DNA of 64,000 nt, from NCBI RefSeq assembly GCF_027924605.1, contig NZ_AP027042.1, positions 1,961,524 through 2,025,523 on the forward strand, read 5' to 3'. The notes beneath the pieces were generated by a model. The model made no database searches. It was not told the DNA's origin and saw only the letters and a list, made by a program, of their open reading frames with translations. Origin of the DNA: Dyella sp. GSA-30 (GTDB taxonomy: Bacteria; Pseudomonadota; Gammaproteobacteria; Xanthomonadales; Rhodanobacteraceae). Below, one piece after another: positions 53,428 through 61,325 of the stretch (positions are counted from its first letter, which is position 1; every line of letters begins with the position of its first letter). The translations under genes and the position numbers were made by a program.

Positions 53428-54519
53428 ATGGCTTTCAACACCATCCCCGAGATCCTCGAAGACATCCGCGCCGGCCGCATGGTCGTCATTCTCGACGACG
53501 AAGATCGCGAGAACGAAGGCGACCTGATCATGGCCGCGCAGATGGTGCGGCCCGAGGACATCAACTTCATGGTGCGCGAAGCGCGCGGCCTGGTCTGCCT
53601 GACCCTGACCGAACAACGCACGCGTCAGCTGGGCCTGCGCCCGATGGTCAGCGACAACACCTCGCAGTACCACACCAACTTCACCGTCTCGATCGAGGCG
53701 GCCGAAGGCGTGACCACCGGCATCTCCGCGCACGATCGCGCACGCACCATCCAGGTGGCGGTCAAGAGCGATGCGCAGCCACGTGACCTGTCTCAGCCCG
53801 GCCATATCTTTCCGCTGACCGCGCAACCCGGTGGCGTGCTGACCCGCGCCGGGCATACCGAAGCCGGTTGCGATCTGGCCGGCCTGGCCGGATTGGAGCC
53901 CTCCGCCGTGCTGATTGAAATCCTGCACGAAGACGGCTCGATGGCCCGTCGTCCGGAGCTGGAAATCTTTGCGGCAAAACATGGTTTGAAGATCGGTTCC
54001 ATCGCCGACCTGATCCGTTATCGGCTCGAAACCGAAAAGACCGTGCAGCGCGTCTACGAGGAGCAGGTCGACACCGAGTTCGGTCCGTTCCGCCTGGTCG
54101 CTTATCGCGATGCGATCCGCCATGGCCTGCATTTCGCACTGGTGCGCGGCAAGGTCGATGACGGCGCGCCGGTGCTTTCGCGTGTGCACGTACGCAACAC
54201 CTTGTCCGACGTACTGCATCTACAGCGCGACGACCTGGGGCTGACCGTCACCGCGGCGCTGCGCCGCATTGCCGACGAAGATCGCGGCGTGTTGCTGGTG
54301 CTGTCGGGCGAAGACACACCCGATGCGTTGCTGCGCCGCCTGACCCGCCAGCCGACCCAGCAGGCGCCTGAAGAGGTGCAGCAACAGGAATGGCGTCAGC
54401 ATGGCCTGGGCGCGCAGATCCTTACCGACCTGGGCGTGCAGCGACTGCGCGTGCTGGGTACGCCGCGCAAGCTGGTGGGTCTGGCGGGCTTTGGCCTGGA
54501 AGTGGTCGAGCACGTATAA
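53428..54519 (+). CDS. ribB: 3,4-dihydroxy-2-butanone-4-phosphate synthase with degenerate GTP cyclohydrolase II domain
   Basis: 363 residues. The N-terminal 200 residues are a complete Rib[53 protein letters not shown]. The C-terminal half follows the RibA fold but the zinc/catalytic motif is lost. At residues 252-271, where RibA has HSECLTGD and RCDCG, this protein has HVRNTLSD and RDDLG, with no cysteine left. It should therefore make dihydroxybutanone phosphate but not open GTP. A separate ribA is expected elsewhere. Strongly associated with the FMN riboswitch transcript. Confidence 0.93.
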   Translation: MAFNTIPEILEDIRAGRMVVILDDEDRENEGDLIMAAQMVRPEDINFMVREARGLVCLTLTEQRTRQLGLRPMVSDNTSQYHTNFTVSIEAAEGVTTGISAHDRARTIQVAVKSDAQPRDLSQPGHIFPLTAQPGGVLTRAGHTEAGCDLAGLAGLEPSAVLIEILHEDGSMARRPELEIFAAKHGLKIGSIADLIRYRLETEKTVQRVYEEQVDTEFGPFRLVAYRDAIRHGLHFALVRGKVDDGAPVLSRVHVRNTLSDVLHLQRDDLGLTVTAALRRIADEDRGVLLVLSGEDTPDALLRRLTRQPTQQAPEEVQQQEWRQHGLGAQILTDLGVQRLRVLGTPRKLVGLAGFGLEVVEHV

Positions 54520-54540
54520 AGTGCGATGACCTTGCCATCC

Positions 54541-54780
54541 TTTGCAGGAGCGACTTCAGGGAACCTCTAAAAAACCTTTCCTACTCGTCATTCCGGCGAA
54601 GGCCGGAATCCATCCCTCAGCGCAGATACTTGTCATATGTTGTCTGACAAGCGAGAGACTGAGGAATGGGTCCCGGCCTTCGCCGGGATGACGATAAAAA
54701 CTGAGGTTATTCGAGGTTCCCTTCACTCGCGACAGGTCGTGACGTAACCGTGGGTCGCGACTGAAGTCGCTCCTACAAAC
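54541..54780. repeat. Nested inverted repeats
   Basis: Three concentric inverted pairs. Outer: TTTGCAGGAGCGACTTCAGG (54541-54560) against 54754-54780. Middle: AGGGAACCTC (54558-54567) against GAGGTTCCCT (54713-54722). Inner: the CGTCATTCCGGCGAAGGCCGG family (from 54586) against its complement ending at 54693. Together they fill the gap between ribB and ldcA and could form one long cruciform or RNA hairpin. Confidence 0.8.
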
Positions 54781-54805
54781 TTAGGAAGTTTCTCGAGATT
54801 CCCTG

Positions 54806-55723
54806 ATGACACGCATCCGTCTTATCGCTCCCTCCGGTTACCCGCATGATCGCGCCGCGATGGCGCGCGGCGTCGCGCGCCTGCACGACGAAGGCTGCGA
54901 GGTGGAAGGTGCCGACGTGCTCGATCGGGTCGATCTGCGTTTTGCCGGTAACGATGCGGAACGTGCGGCCGACATCAACGCATTGGCCACGATGGACCAT
55001 CTCCCGGATATCGCGCTATCTGTACGCGGCGGCTACGGTGCGACGCGCCTGCTGGAACACCTGCACTACGACGCGCTGCGCGAACGTCTCGCTGGCACGT
55101 CGACCGTGCTGGTCGGGCATAGCGATTTCACCGCCATCCAGATGGCACTCCACGCGCGCAGCGGCCTGGTGACGTTCGGTGGGCCGATGCTCGGGCCCGA
55201 CTTCGGCGCCGAGACGCTGAGCGAACTGACCTTGCCGCATTTCTGGCGCACCGTGCGTTCGCCTGCAGCGGAGGCGCGCTGGGAATGCGGAGGCGATGCC
55301 AGCCTGAAGGCCGAGGGCATGCTGTGGGGTGGCAATCTGGCGGTGCTGTGCAGCTTGCTGGGCACGCCGTATTTCCCGCGCATCGATGGCGGCATCCTGT
55401 TCGTCGAGGACGTCGGCGAGCCGCCGTTCCGCATCGAGCGGCTGCTGTACCAGTTGCATCTTTCCGGTGTGCTGGGGCGGCAGCGGGCGCTGATTCTGGG
55501 CGATTTCACCCATTGCCGTCACAGCGCCTACGACAACGGCTACGACCTGGATGCGGCCTTCGCGCAGATCGAGCACGTCACCGGCATCCCCGTGCTGCGC
55601 GGGCTGCCCTATGGCCATGCGCCGGACAAGTTCACGCTGCCGTTCGGCGTGCCGGCCCGCCTGACCGCTGCAGGCGGCCAGGCGACCGTCGCGTTCGAGG
55701 CGTACCCCCATTTAGCCACCTGA
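54806..55723 (+). CDS. ldcA: LD-carboxypeptidase (muramoyltetrapeptide carboxypeptidase)
   Basis: 305 residues. Cytoplasmic S66 peptidase that removes the terminal D-Ala from recycled tetrapeptides. Motifs: RLIAPSGYP, ALSVRGGYGATRLL, nucleophile Ser106 in VGHSDFTAI, GGPMLGPDFG, MLWGGNLAVL, the Glu region FVEDVGEPPFRIERLL and His in GLPYGHAPDKFTLP. ATG 54806. It interrupts the rib genes between ribB and ribH. Confidence 0.94.
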   Translation: MTRIRLIAPSGYPHDRAAMARGVARLHDEGCEVEGADVLDRVDLRFAGNDAERAADINALATMDHLPDIALSVRGGYGATRLLEHLHYDALRERLAGTSTVLVGHSDFTAIQMALHARSGLVTFGGPMLGPDFGAETLSELTLPHFWRTVRSPAAEARWECGGDASLKAEGMLWGGNLAVLCSLLGTPYFPRIDGGILFVEDVGEPPFRIERLLYQLHLSGVLGRQRALILGDFTHCRHSAYDNGYDLDAAFAQIEHVTGIPVLRGLPYGHAPDKFTLPFGVPARLTAAGGQATVAFEAYPHLAT

Positions 55724-55807
55724 CCCCGGTGCCGGGCACGCCCGGCCCCAAAACCCGTAAAATACCCAACTGCATGGGGCGAGCCTGCCCCTAGGAACCG
55801 TTTCCAC

Positions 55808-56272
55808 ATGAAGATCATCGAAGGCGATTTCGCCACGCCCAAAGGCCGCTTTGCCATCGTTGCCGGCCGTTTCAACGGTTTTGTCGTCGAGCCGCTGGTC
55901 GCCGGTGCGCAGGACGCGCTGGTCCGCCACGGCGTCAAGGACGATGCGATCGACCTGATCCGCGTGCCGGGCGCCTGGGAAATCGCGCTGGCCGCGCACA
56001 AGCTGGCCAATTCCGGCAAATACGTGGCGGTGATCGCGCTGGGCGCGGTGATCCGCGGTTCCACCCCGCATTTCGACTACGTGGCCGGCGAGTGCGCCAA
56101 GGGTCTGGCCCAGTCTGCCTATAGCTCCGGTGTGCCAGTGGCCTTCGGCGTGCTCACCACCGACAGCATCGAGCAGGCGATCGAGCGCTCCGGCACCAAG
56201 GCCGGCAACAAGGGCGCCGATGCCGCCATTGCTGCGCTGGAAATGGTCAACCTCTACGCGCGGTTGAAGTGA
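55808..56272 (+). CDS. ribH: 6,7-dimethyl-8-ribityllumazine synthase
   Basis: 154 residues. Condenses the RibD/phosphatase product with dihydroxybutanone phosphate. Motifs: [46 protein letters not shown] with the catalytic His, and [24 protein letters not shown]. The stop overlaps the nusB start (TGATG). Confidence 0.97.
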   Translation: MKIIEGDFATPKGRFAIVAGRFNGFVVEPLVAGAQDALVRHGVKDDAIDLIRVPGAWEIALAAHKLANSGKYVAVIALGAVIRGSTPHFDYVAGECAKGLAQSAYSSGVPVAFGVLTTDSIEQAIERSGTKAGNKGADAAIAALEMVNLYARLK

Positions 56273-56718
56273 TGAACCAGCGTCCGGAAGGCATCGACCT
56301 GGCCGCCCGCTCGCGTGCACGTCGCCGTGCATTGCAGGCGATCTACGCCTGGCAGATGAGCGGCAGCAAGATGAACGCGGTGATCGACCAGTTCCGCCAT
56401 GAGCAGGACATGGAAGTAGCCGATCTCGAATACTTCGAAGACCTGCTGCGCGGCATCGAGCAGCACGTGGCCGAGCTCGATGAAGCGCTCACGCCGTACA
56501 TCGACCGCGAAGTGGGACAGATCGATCCGATCGAGCGTGCTGCGTTGCGTATCGCTGCCTACGAGCTCAAATTCCGTCCGGACGTGCCGTATCGCGTGGT
56601 GATCAACGAGGCGATCGAAGTCACCAAGCGCTTCGGTGCTGACCACGGCCATAGCTACGTCAACGGCGTGCTCGACAAGCTGGCCAGCCAGCTGCGCGGT
56701 ACCGAGAAACGCGGCTAA
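56272..56718 (+). CDS. nusB: Transcription antitermination factor NusB
   Basis: 148 residues from the ATG at 56272; GTG at 56269 would add one residue. NusB with NusE binds boxA in rRNA antitermination. Typical segments: RSRARRRALQAIYAWQMSG, the central DLEYFEDLLRGI, RAALRIAAYELKFRPDVPYRVVINEAIEV and FGADHGHSYVNGVLDKLA. Confidence 0.96.
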   Translation: MNQRPEGIDLAARSRARRRALQAIYAWQMSGSKMNAVIDQFRHEQDMEVADLEYFEDLLRGIEQHVAELDEALTPYIDREVGQIDPIERAALRIAAYELKFRPDVPYRVVINEAIEVTKRFGADHGHSYVNGVLDKLASQLRGTEKRG

Positions 56719-56736
56719 TCGCCGCGTTAAAGCCTG

Positions 56737-57696
56737 ATGGAATTCAGCCTGATCGAGCGCATCCGACAGCGCACCGCCCAAGGGCGCGAGGATGTGCGCG
56801 TAGGCATCGGCGATGACGCCGCGGTGCTCTCGATGCCAGCAGGTCAGGAGCAGATTGCGGCCATCGACACGATGGTCGAGGGCGTGCATTTTCCCGTGGG
56901 CACCGCGCCGGCCGATATCGGCTGGAAAGCGCTGGCGGTGAACTTGTCCGATCTCGCCGCGATGGGCGCCAGCCCTGCGTGGGCGCTACTTGCGTTGACC
57001 ATGCCGCAAGCCGATGCGGATTTCGTCGATGGCTTTGCCGAAGGCTTTGCGCAACTGGCGCAGCCGTATCGACTGGCCTTGATCGGCGGCGACACGACGC
57101 GTGGCGCGTTGACGATCAGCGTGGCCGTGCATGGCTTCGCACCACCCGGTAAGGCTCTGACGCGTGATGCCGCCTGCGTGGGTGATGCCGTATTCGTGAC
57201 AGGTACGCTCGGCGACGCAGCAGCCGGGCTGCATTGTTTGCAGCAACGCTTGCCCGAGAGTGCGCACAGCAGCTATCTGATTGAGCGACTGAACCGCCCG
57301 ACGCCACGTATCGCTGCAGGCATTGCGCTGCGTGACGCTGCGCATGCCTGCATCGATGTTTCCGATGGTCTGCTCGCCGACCTTGGACATATCTGTCATG
57401 CCAGCGGCGTCGGCGCTGAAATCGATGCGGCGTTGTTGCCGCAATCGTCCGCTTTGCTGAGCCTTTACGACGATGCCACCGCGCGTGATTTTGCGCTGAG
57501 CGGCGGCGACGATTACGAGTTGTGCTTTACCGTGCCGGCAACACGCGTGGCCGAAGTGTCGGCGGATCTCGCGCGCCTTGGCTGCGGTGCGACACGTATC
57601 GGCCGCATCGTTGCGGGCGAGGGCGTGCGCGTGCGCGGTGCCCAAGGGCAGTGGCTCGAAACATTGTCGAGCGGTTGGGAACATTTTTCGGCATGA
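56737..57696 (+). CDS. thiL: Thiamine-monophosphate kinase
   Basis: 319 residues. Phosphorylates thiamine phosphate to the active diphosphate. AIRS-like fold with GIGDDAAVL, VEGVHFPVGTAPADIGWKALAVNLSDLAAMGASP, GGDTTRG and CIDVSDGLLADLGHIC. Eighteen bases after nusB; the stop overlaps pgpA by ATGA. Confidence 0.96.
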   Translation: MEFSLIERIRQRTAQGREDVRVGIGDDAAVLSMPAGQEQIAAIDTMVEGVHFPVGTAPADIGWKALAVNLSDLAAMGASPAWALLALTMPQADADFVDGFAEGFAQLAQPYRLALIGGDTTRGALTISVAVHGFAPPGKALTRDAACVGDAVFVTGTLGDAAAGLHCLQQRLPESAHSSYLIERLNRPTPRIAAGIALRDAAHACIDVSDGLLADLGHICHASGVGAEIDAALLPQSSALLSLYDDATARDFALSGGDDYELCFTVPATRVAEVSADLARLGCGATRIGRIVAGEGVRVRGAQGQWLETLSSGWEHFSA

Positions 57697-58199
57697 ACGA
57701 GCGCAAGACCCTGACATCGGAACAGCGGCGTCTGTTGCTGACGTCGCCCGCCGGTTGGGTGGCGTGCGGGTTCGGCTCCGGGCTTGCGCCGGTCGCACAG
57801 GGCACGTTCGGATCGCTTGCCGCGTTGATTCCTTGGCTTGTGCTGCGTGAACTGAGTCTGCCGATCTATCTGGCTATCGTCGTGATCGGTTTCGTCCTGG
57901 GCGTATGGGCATGCGATGTCGCCGGCAAACGCTTGCAGGTGGACGATCATCGTAGCCTGGTCTGGGACGAATTCATCGGGCAATGGATCGCGCTGATTCC
58001 AGCGTTGTTCGCGCCATTCGCATGGTGGCAGCTGGCGGCCGGATTCGTGCTGTTTCGCCTTTTTGACGTCGCCAAGCCCTGGCCCATCGGCTGGGTCGAC
58101 CGGCGCGTCAAAGGCGGTTTCGGCGTCATGATCGATGACGTGATTGCAGGTGTTTTTGCCGCCGTGGTGCTCGCCTTGCTGCGCTATTTCCTGCGCTGA
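57693..58199 (+). CDS. pgpA: Phosphatidylglycerophosphatase A
   Basis: 168 residues from the ATG at 57693; the longer frame upstream is thiL in another frame. Dephosphorylates phosphatidylglycerophosphate to PG. Motifs: GFGSGLAPVAQGTFGSLAAL, DDHRSLVWDEFIGQWIAL and FRLFDVAKPWPIGWVDRRVKGGFGVMIDDVIAG. Four helices. End of the glyA-pgpA block. Confidence 0.96.
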   Translation: MNERKTLTSEQRRLLLTSPAGWVACGFGSGLAPVAQGTFGSLAALIPWLVLRELSLPIYLAIVVIGFVLGVWACDVAGKRLQVDDHRSLVWDEFIGQWIALIPALFAPFAWWQLAAGFVLFRLFDVAKPWPIGWVDRRVKGGFGVMIDDVIAGVFAAVVLALLRYFLR

Positions 58200-58274
58200 T
58201 CGCTTAAGTACATTTCATCCACGGCGATCCGCTTATAGTGGATGCTTACGTCTTTCGCTTGCCAAGGATTCGTC

Positions 58275-59243
58275 ATGCTATATCGTCGACTCGGCCGTTC
58301 CGGTCTGCAACTTTCGGCTTTGTCATTCGGGGCGTGGGTAACGTTCGGTCAACAGGTCGACCGGTCTGCTGCGCGTGACATGCTGGCGCTGGCGCATGAT
58401 CGCGGCGTCAATTTTTTCGATAATGCCGAGACGTACAACAACGGCGTCGCCGAACAGGTCATGGGCGACGTGCTGGCCGATCTGCGCTTTCCGCGTGACA
58501 GCTACTGCGTATCGAGCAAGGTGTTCTTCGGTGCGGTAAAGAATCCCCTGCCGACTCAACGCGGCCTGTCACGCAAGCATGTGATCGAAGCCTGCCATCA
58601 GGCCTTGCAGCGGTTGCGCCTCGAGCATCTCGATCTGTATTTCTGTCACCGCCCCGATCCGGATACGCCGATCGAGGAAACCGTCGCGGCGATGGACACG
58701 CTGATCCGTCAGGGCAAGGTGTTGTACTGGGGGACCAGCGAGTGGTCGGCGCCGCAGATCGAAGAAGCGCACCATATCGCCAAGCAGGGCCACTTCTATG
58801 CGCCGGTGATGGAGCAACCGCAGTACAACCTGCTGCATCGCGAGCGTGTCGAGCGTGAATACGCACCGCTGTATCGGCATTTCGGCATGGGTACGACGAT
58901 CTGGTCGCCGTTGGCGTCGGGCTTGCTCAGCGGCAAATATAACGACGGTGTGCCGGATGACTCGCGTCTGGCGCAGCCGGGGTATGAGTGGTTGCGTGAG
59001 GCGGTGATCGGGAAAGGTGACGAGCGGATCGCCAAGGTACGGCGTTTGCAGCCTATTGCTGACGAGCTGGGTGTTTCGTTGGCGCAGCTGGCGATCGCGT
59101 GGTGTCTGGTCAATCCGAATGTGTCGACGGTGATGCTTGGGGCTAGCCGGAGTGAGCAGTTGGCGCAGAATCTGGATGCGGTGGATGTGTTGCCGCGGTT
59201 GCAGGGGGAGGTGTTGGTGGCTATTGAGAAGGCGATTAGCTGA
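58275..59243 (+). CDS. Aldo/keto reductase, K+-channel-beta-like
   Basis: 322 residues from the ATG at 58275, with AAGGA upstream. The catalytic tetrad is visible: Asp and Tyr in NFFDNAETYNNG, Lys in VSSKVFF, and His in DLYFCHRPD. KCNAB/YghZ-type features include YWGTSEWSAPQIEEA, WSPLASGLLSGKYNDGVP and the NADP-binding STVMLGASRSEQLAQNLDA. Reduces aldehydes; the natural substrate is unknown. Confidence 0.92.
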   Translation: MLYRRLGRSGLQLSALSFGAWVTFGQQVDRSAARDMLALAHDRGVNFFDNAETYNNGVAEQVMGDVLADLRFPRDSYCVSSKVFFGAVKNPLPTQRGLSRKHVIEACHQALQRLRLEHLDLYFCHRPDPDTPIEETVAAMDTLIRQGKVLYWGTSEWSAPQIEEAHHIAKQGHFYAPVMEQPQYNLLHRERVEREYAPLYRHFGMGTTIWSPLASGLLSGKYNDGVPDDSRLAQPGYEWLREAVIGKGDERIAKVRRLQPIADELGVSLAQLAIAWCLVNPNVSTVMLGASRSEQLAQNLDAVDVLPRLQGEVLVAIEKAIS

Positions 59244-59372
59244 GCTGTCTCGATTTACTGGTCATCCCCCTATTCTCGTCATCCCCGCGTAGGCGGGGAC
59301 CCAGTGGCTTCGGTGTTGGATTGTCGCTGGAGCGTGCATCGCTCTGGCTTGGCGCTCGGGCTAGAAAGTCGC

Positions 59373-59501
59373 CTACGGCGTGTTTCGCCCGCCTGCCGGC
59401 GCGCGAGTTACTTTCTTTGCTTGTCCACGCACGCAGTGCGAACGGCGTTAGCCGGCCCGAAGGGCGGAGGGCCGTAAGGCCCGGAGTAAAGAAAGCTAAC
59501 C
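59373..59501. repeat. Long inverted repeat, left arm
   Basis: About 129 bp whose complement matches 59972-60106 with modest divergence; shared runs include ACGCACGCAGTGCGAACGGC and GGAGTAAAGA. Open frames through both arms encode the same HARSANG peptide, which reflects the repeat, not a gene. Between the arms lie hairpins (GTGAGGTTTGG at 59539 with its complement at 59579) and palindromic element copy 3. Confidence 0.75.
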
Positions 59502-59683
59502 AAAGAAAGGACACCCCGCCTCCGCCGTCCTTCGGACCGTGAGGTTTGGCCGAGTCCCTCCTTCGGGGGCCTGATCGTCCAAACCTCACTCGGCTCCCGA
59601 GGGGGCCCGAAGAGCTAACCGCTCGCTGCGCATCGCTTGTCGAGAGCACAGCTGCGCTGTGGTGATGTTCTCGCGAGCACCCG

Positions 59684-59825
59684 GCCCCCTCACCCCAGCC
59701 CTCTCCCCCGGCAAAGCCAGGGGAGAGGGAGCAGGTTGCGCAAGTGCGCAACACAGAAGCTCGCCTCAGTCAGTCCCCTCTCCCCTGGCTCCGCCGGGGG
59801 AGAGGGTTAGGGTGAGGGGGGCTTT
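59684..59825. repeat. Dispersed palindromic element, copy 3
   Basis: About 142 bp. Arms CCCCCTCACCCCAGCCCTCT and complement; spacer with GTTGCGCAAGTGCG and CCTCAGTCAGT, same orientation as copy 1. It lies in the centre of the noncoding island. Confidence 0.85.
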
Positions 59826-59971
59826 AAGTCCTCACCGCCACGACGCCTCGCGCACAAATCCGGCGCACCTCAGAAGCGCCAGAAGTGTCCCCTGTCGATT
59901 CGAGTAGGCGGCACGAACGGTTTTATCCCTCAATGCTGCTCAGAGCTCTTGATCCATAGGCCATTTCTCTT

Positions 59972-60106
59972 GGGTTACTTCCTCTTTACTCCGGACCTAA
60001 AGGTCCTCCGCCCTGCGGGCCGGCTTCGCCGTTCGCACTGCGTGCGTGGGCCAGCAAAGAGAAAGTGGCTCGCTCGCCGGCAGGCGAGTGAAACGCCCGC
60101 TGCGTA
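59972..60106. repeat. Long inverted repeat, right arm
   Basis: Reverse-complement partner of 59373-59501. The 1-kb stretch 59244-60181 contains only repeats and hairpins; no gene is supported there. Confidence 0.75.
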
Positions 60107-60181
60107 AGCGGCCAGATCGCGAAAGGCCCCAGCCATGAAAGCGCCCCCCACCATAGACAAAACCAATCCCCCCAACAGCCC

Positions 60182-60209
60182 TTGACTATCAAATGAGAAT
60201 CATTATCAT
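60182..60209 (+). promoter_or_regulatory. hemP promoter with overlapping Fur box
   Basis: Sigma-70-like TTGACT (60182-60187) and TATCAT (60204-60209), 16 bases apart. The 19-mer at 60189-60207, ending GAATCATTATC, matches the Fur consensus at 15 positions by my count and covers the spacer and -10. Iron-replete Fur should block this promoter. Confidence 0.85.
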
Positions 60210-60245
60210 CAACTCCGTCCTTGGCCGATGGCGGAACGCATCCCC

Positions 60246-60464
60246 ATGTCTACCCTGACTTTGCACCGACACAACGAAGCAACCCAACCGCTGCGTCTGC
60301 TCAGCAATGCGGCCTCCGCCGCCACCCAGGCCGTAACCATTACGGCCAAGAAGATTTCCAGTCAGCTGTTGCTCGACGGTGCCCGTGAGCTGGTGATCCA
60401 GCATCAGGGCAATGAGTACCACCTGCGCCTGACGCGCAACGACAAGCTGATTCTTACCAAGTAA
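60246..60464 (+). CDS. hemP: Hemin uptake protein HemP
   Basis: 72 residues from the ATG at 60246; an in-frame ATG at 60228 would add six. HemP/HmuP is a small regulator or accessory of haem uptake. The family C-terminus is clear: KKISSQLLLDGARELVIQH, NEYHLRLTRNDKLILTK. Controlled by the Fur box just upstream. No haem receptor is in the window, but the next gene may be part of the same unit. Confidence 0.93.
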   Translation: MSTLTLHRHNEATQPLRLLSNAASAATQAVTITAKKISSQLLLDGARELVIQHQGNEYHLRLTRNDKLILTK

Positions 60465-60583
60465 CTCCCCCAGGGCAGGGACGCCCGCTTTTACTCGGCA
60501 ACGTCGGCTTGGCCGGCTTGCCCAAGGCCTATCGCCAGCGTCGCGATGCGGCGCCCAGCCAGGTCTCCTTTCGGAGCATCGCT

Positions 60584-61150
60584 ATGTTCGGCTGGTTTTC
60601 TCATGCACTTACCCAGGTCTGTCCGCAGGCCCTCGGCAGCGGTTGTCATCGCCGCTGGTTACGTGTGTCGCCTGGTGCGATGGCAAGGCAGCTGCCTCTG
60701 CTTGGCACCGTGCTTTACCTTCCATCGTGCACGGCGTTGAGCAGTGCCAATACGATGCTGCCGGGCTGGCTGGTCGAGCGGATCGAGCTGGTGCCGTTGT
60801 TGCGCACCTGTTGGATCGCGGCAGTGAGCGAGATCGGCGCCGAAGGTCCGCGCGAATGGCTGGAATGTTTCGATGCGCAAGGCGTGCTGCAGGCGCGGCT
60901 TTATCTGTTGCCCGATACCGACTATCTCGCGTGGGACGCGCTGCTCGCAGCCGCCGAGCCTTTGAGCGAAGCGCCCTTGGTTCGTAAGCTGCGCCCGACA
61001 CGCTGTGCGATGGCATGGCTGGTATGTTTTCGCCACCGCCAACTGGGCGGTCTCAGGTTATTGAACGCTATTGATGTGCAGCAGCTCTCGCCGCTGGGGC
61101 AGGACATCGCCAACCAGGTGGCGCGCGTTGCGGGTGTCTACGCCGTTTGA
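60584..61150 (+). CDS. Hypothetical protein, possibly haem-utilisation related
   Basis: 188 residues from the ATG at 60584, with GGAG eight bases before. No signal peptide. The central stretch CWIAAVSEIGAEGPREWLECFDAQGVLQARLYLLPD recalls the HmuS/HutX-type pattern (a short strand, then E-x-FDAQG), but most of the protein is not recognised. The position 120 bases after hemP and behind the same Fur box makes an iron/haem role plausible. Weak inference. Confidence 0.65.
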   Translation: MFGWFSHALTQVCPQALGSGCHRRWLRVSPGAMARQLPLLGTVLYLPSCTALSSANTMLPGWLVERIELVPLLRTCWIAAVSEIGAEGPREWLECFDAQGVLQARLYLLPDTDYLAWDALLAAAEPLSEAPLVRKLRPTRCAMAWLVCFRHRQLGGLRLLNAIDVQQLSPLGQDIANQVARVAGVYAV

Positions 61151-61151
61151 C

Positions 61152-61200
61152 CGTCCGGACGCTTGTCCGCCTGTCCGTGCGACTGTCCGCGGACAGCAAC
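61152..61200 (+). promoter_or_regulatory. Candidate enhancer-binding sites (TGTCCG palindromes)
   Basis: A perfect 14-bp palindrome CTGTCCGCGGACAG at 61183-61196 and another, CGTCCGGACG, at 61152-61161, with extra TGTCCG half-sites between. Their distance from the sigma-54 promoter (about 80-120 bases) suits an activator of the NtrC class. Confidence 0.6.
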
Positions 61201-61260
61201 GCTTCCGTGAATCGCTTATATAACATGTTGTAGATAAAAGATTTTATCGGGAATTTCGGT

Positions 61261-61277
61261 TTGGCACGCGGATTGCT
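61261..61277 (+). promoter_or_regulatory. Sigma-54 (RpoN) promoter of the HlyD/ABC operon
   Basis: TTGGCACGCGGATTGCT: TGGCACG, four bases, TTGCT, the -24/-12 consensus with correct spacing. It lies 49 bases before the ATG at 61326. Confidence 0.85.
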
Positions 61278-61325
61278 GAAGTAATCCCGGGGGGCGCACT
61301 GCTTGCGGCCTTAAGGGACAGCTCG

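Noticed and set aside
59321-59542. 73-codon plus-strand frame, and its counterpart at 59975-60192 minus
   Set aside because: Both arise from the inverted repeat arms and give the same peptide; no ribosome site or family.
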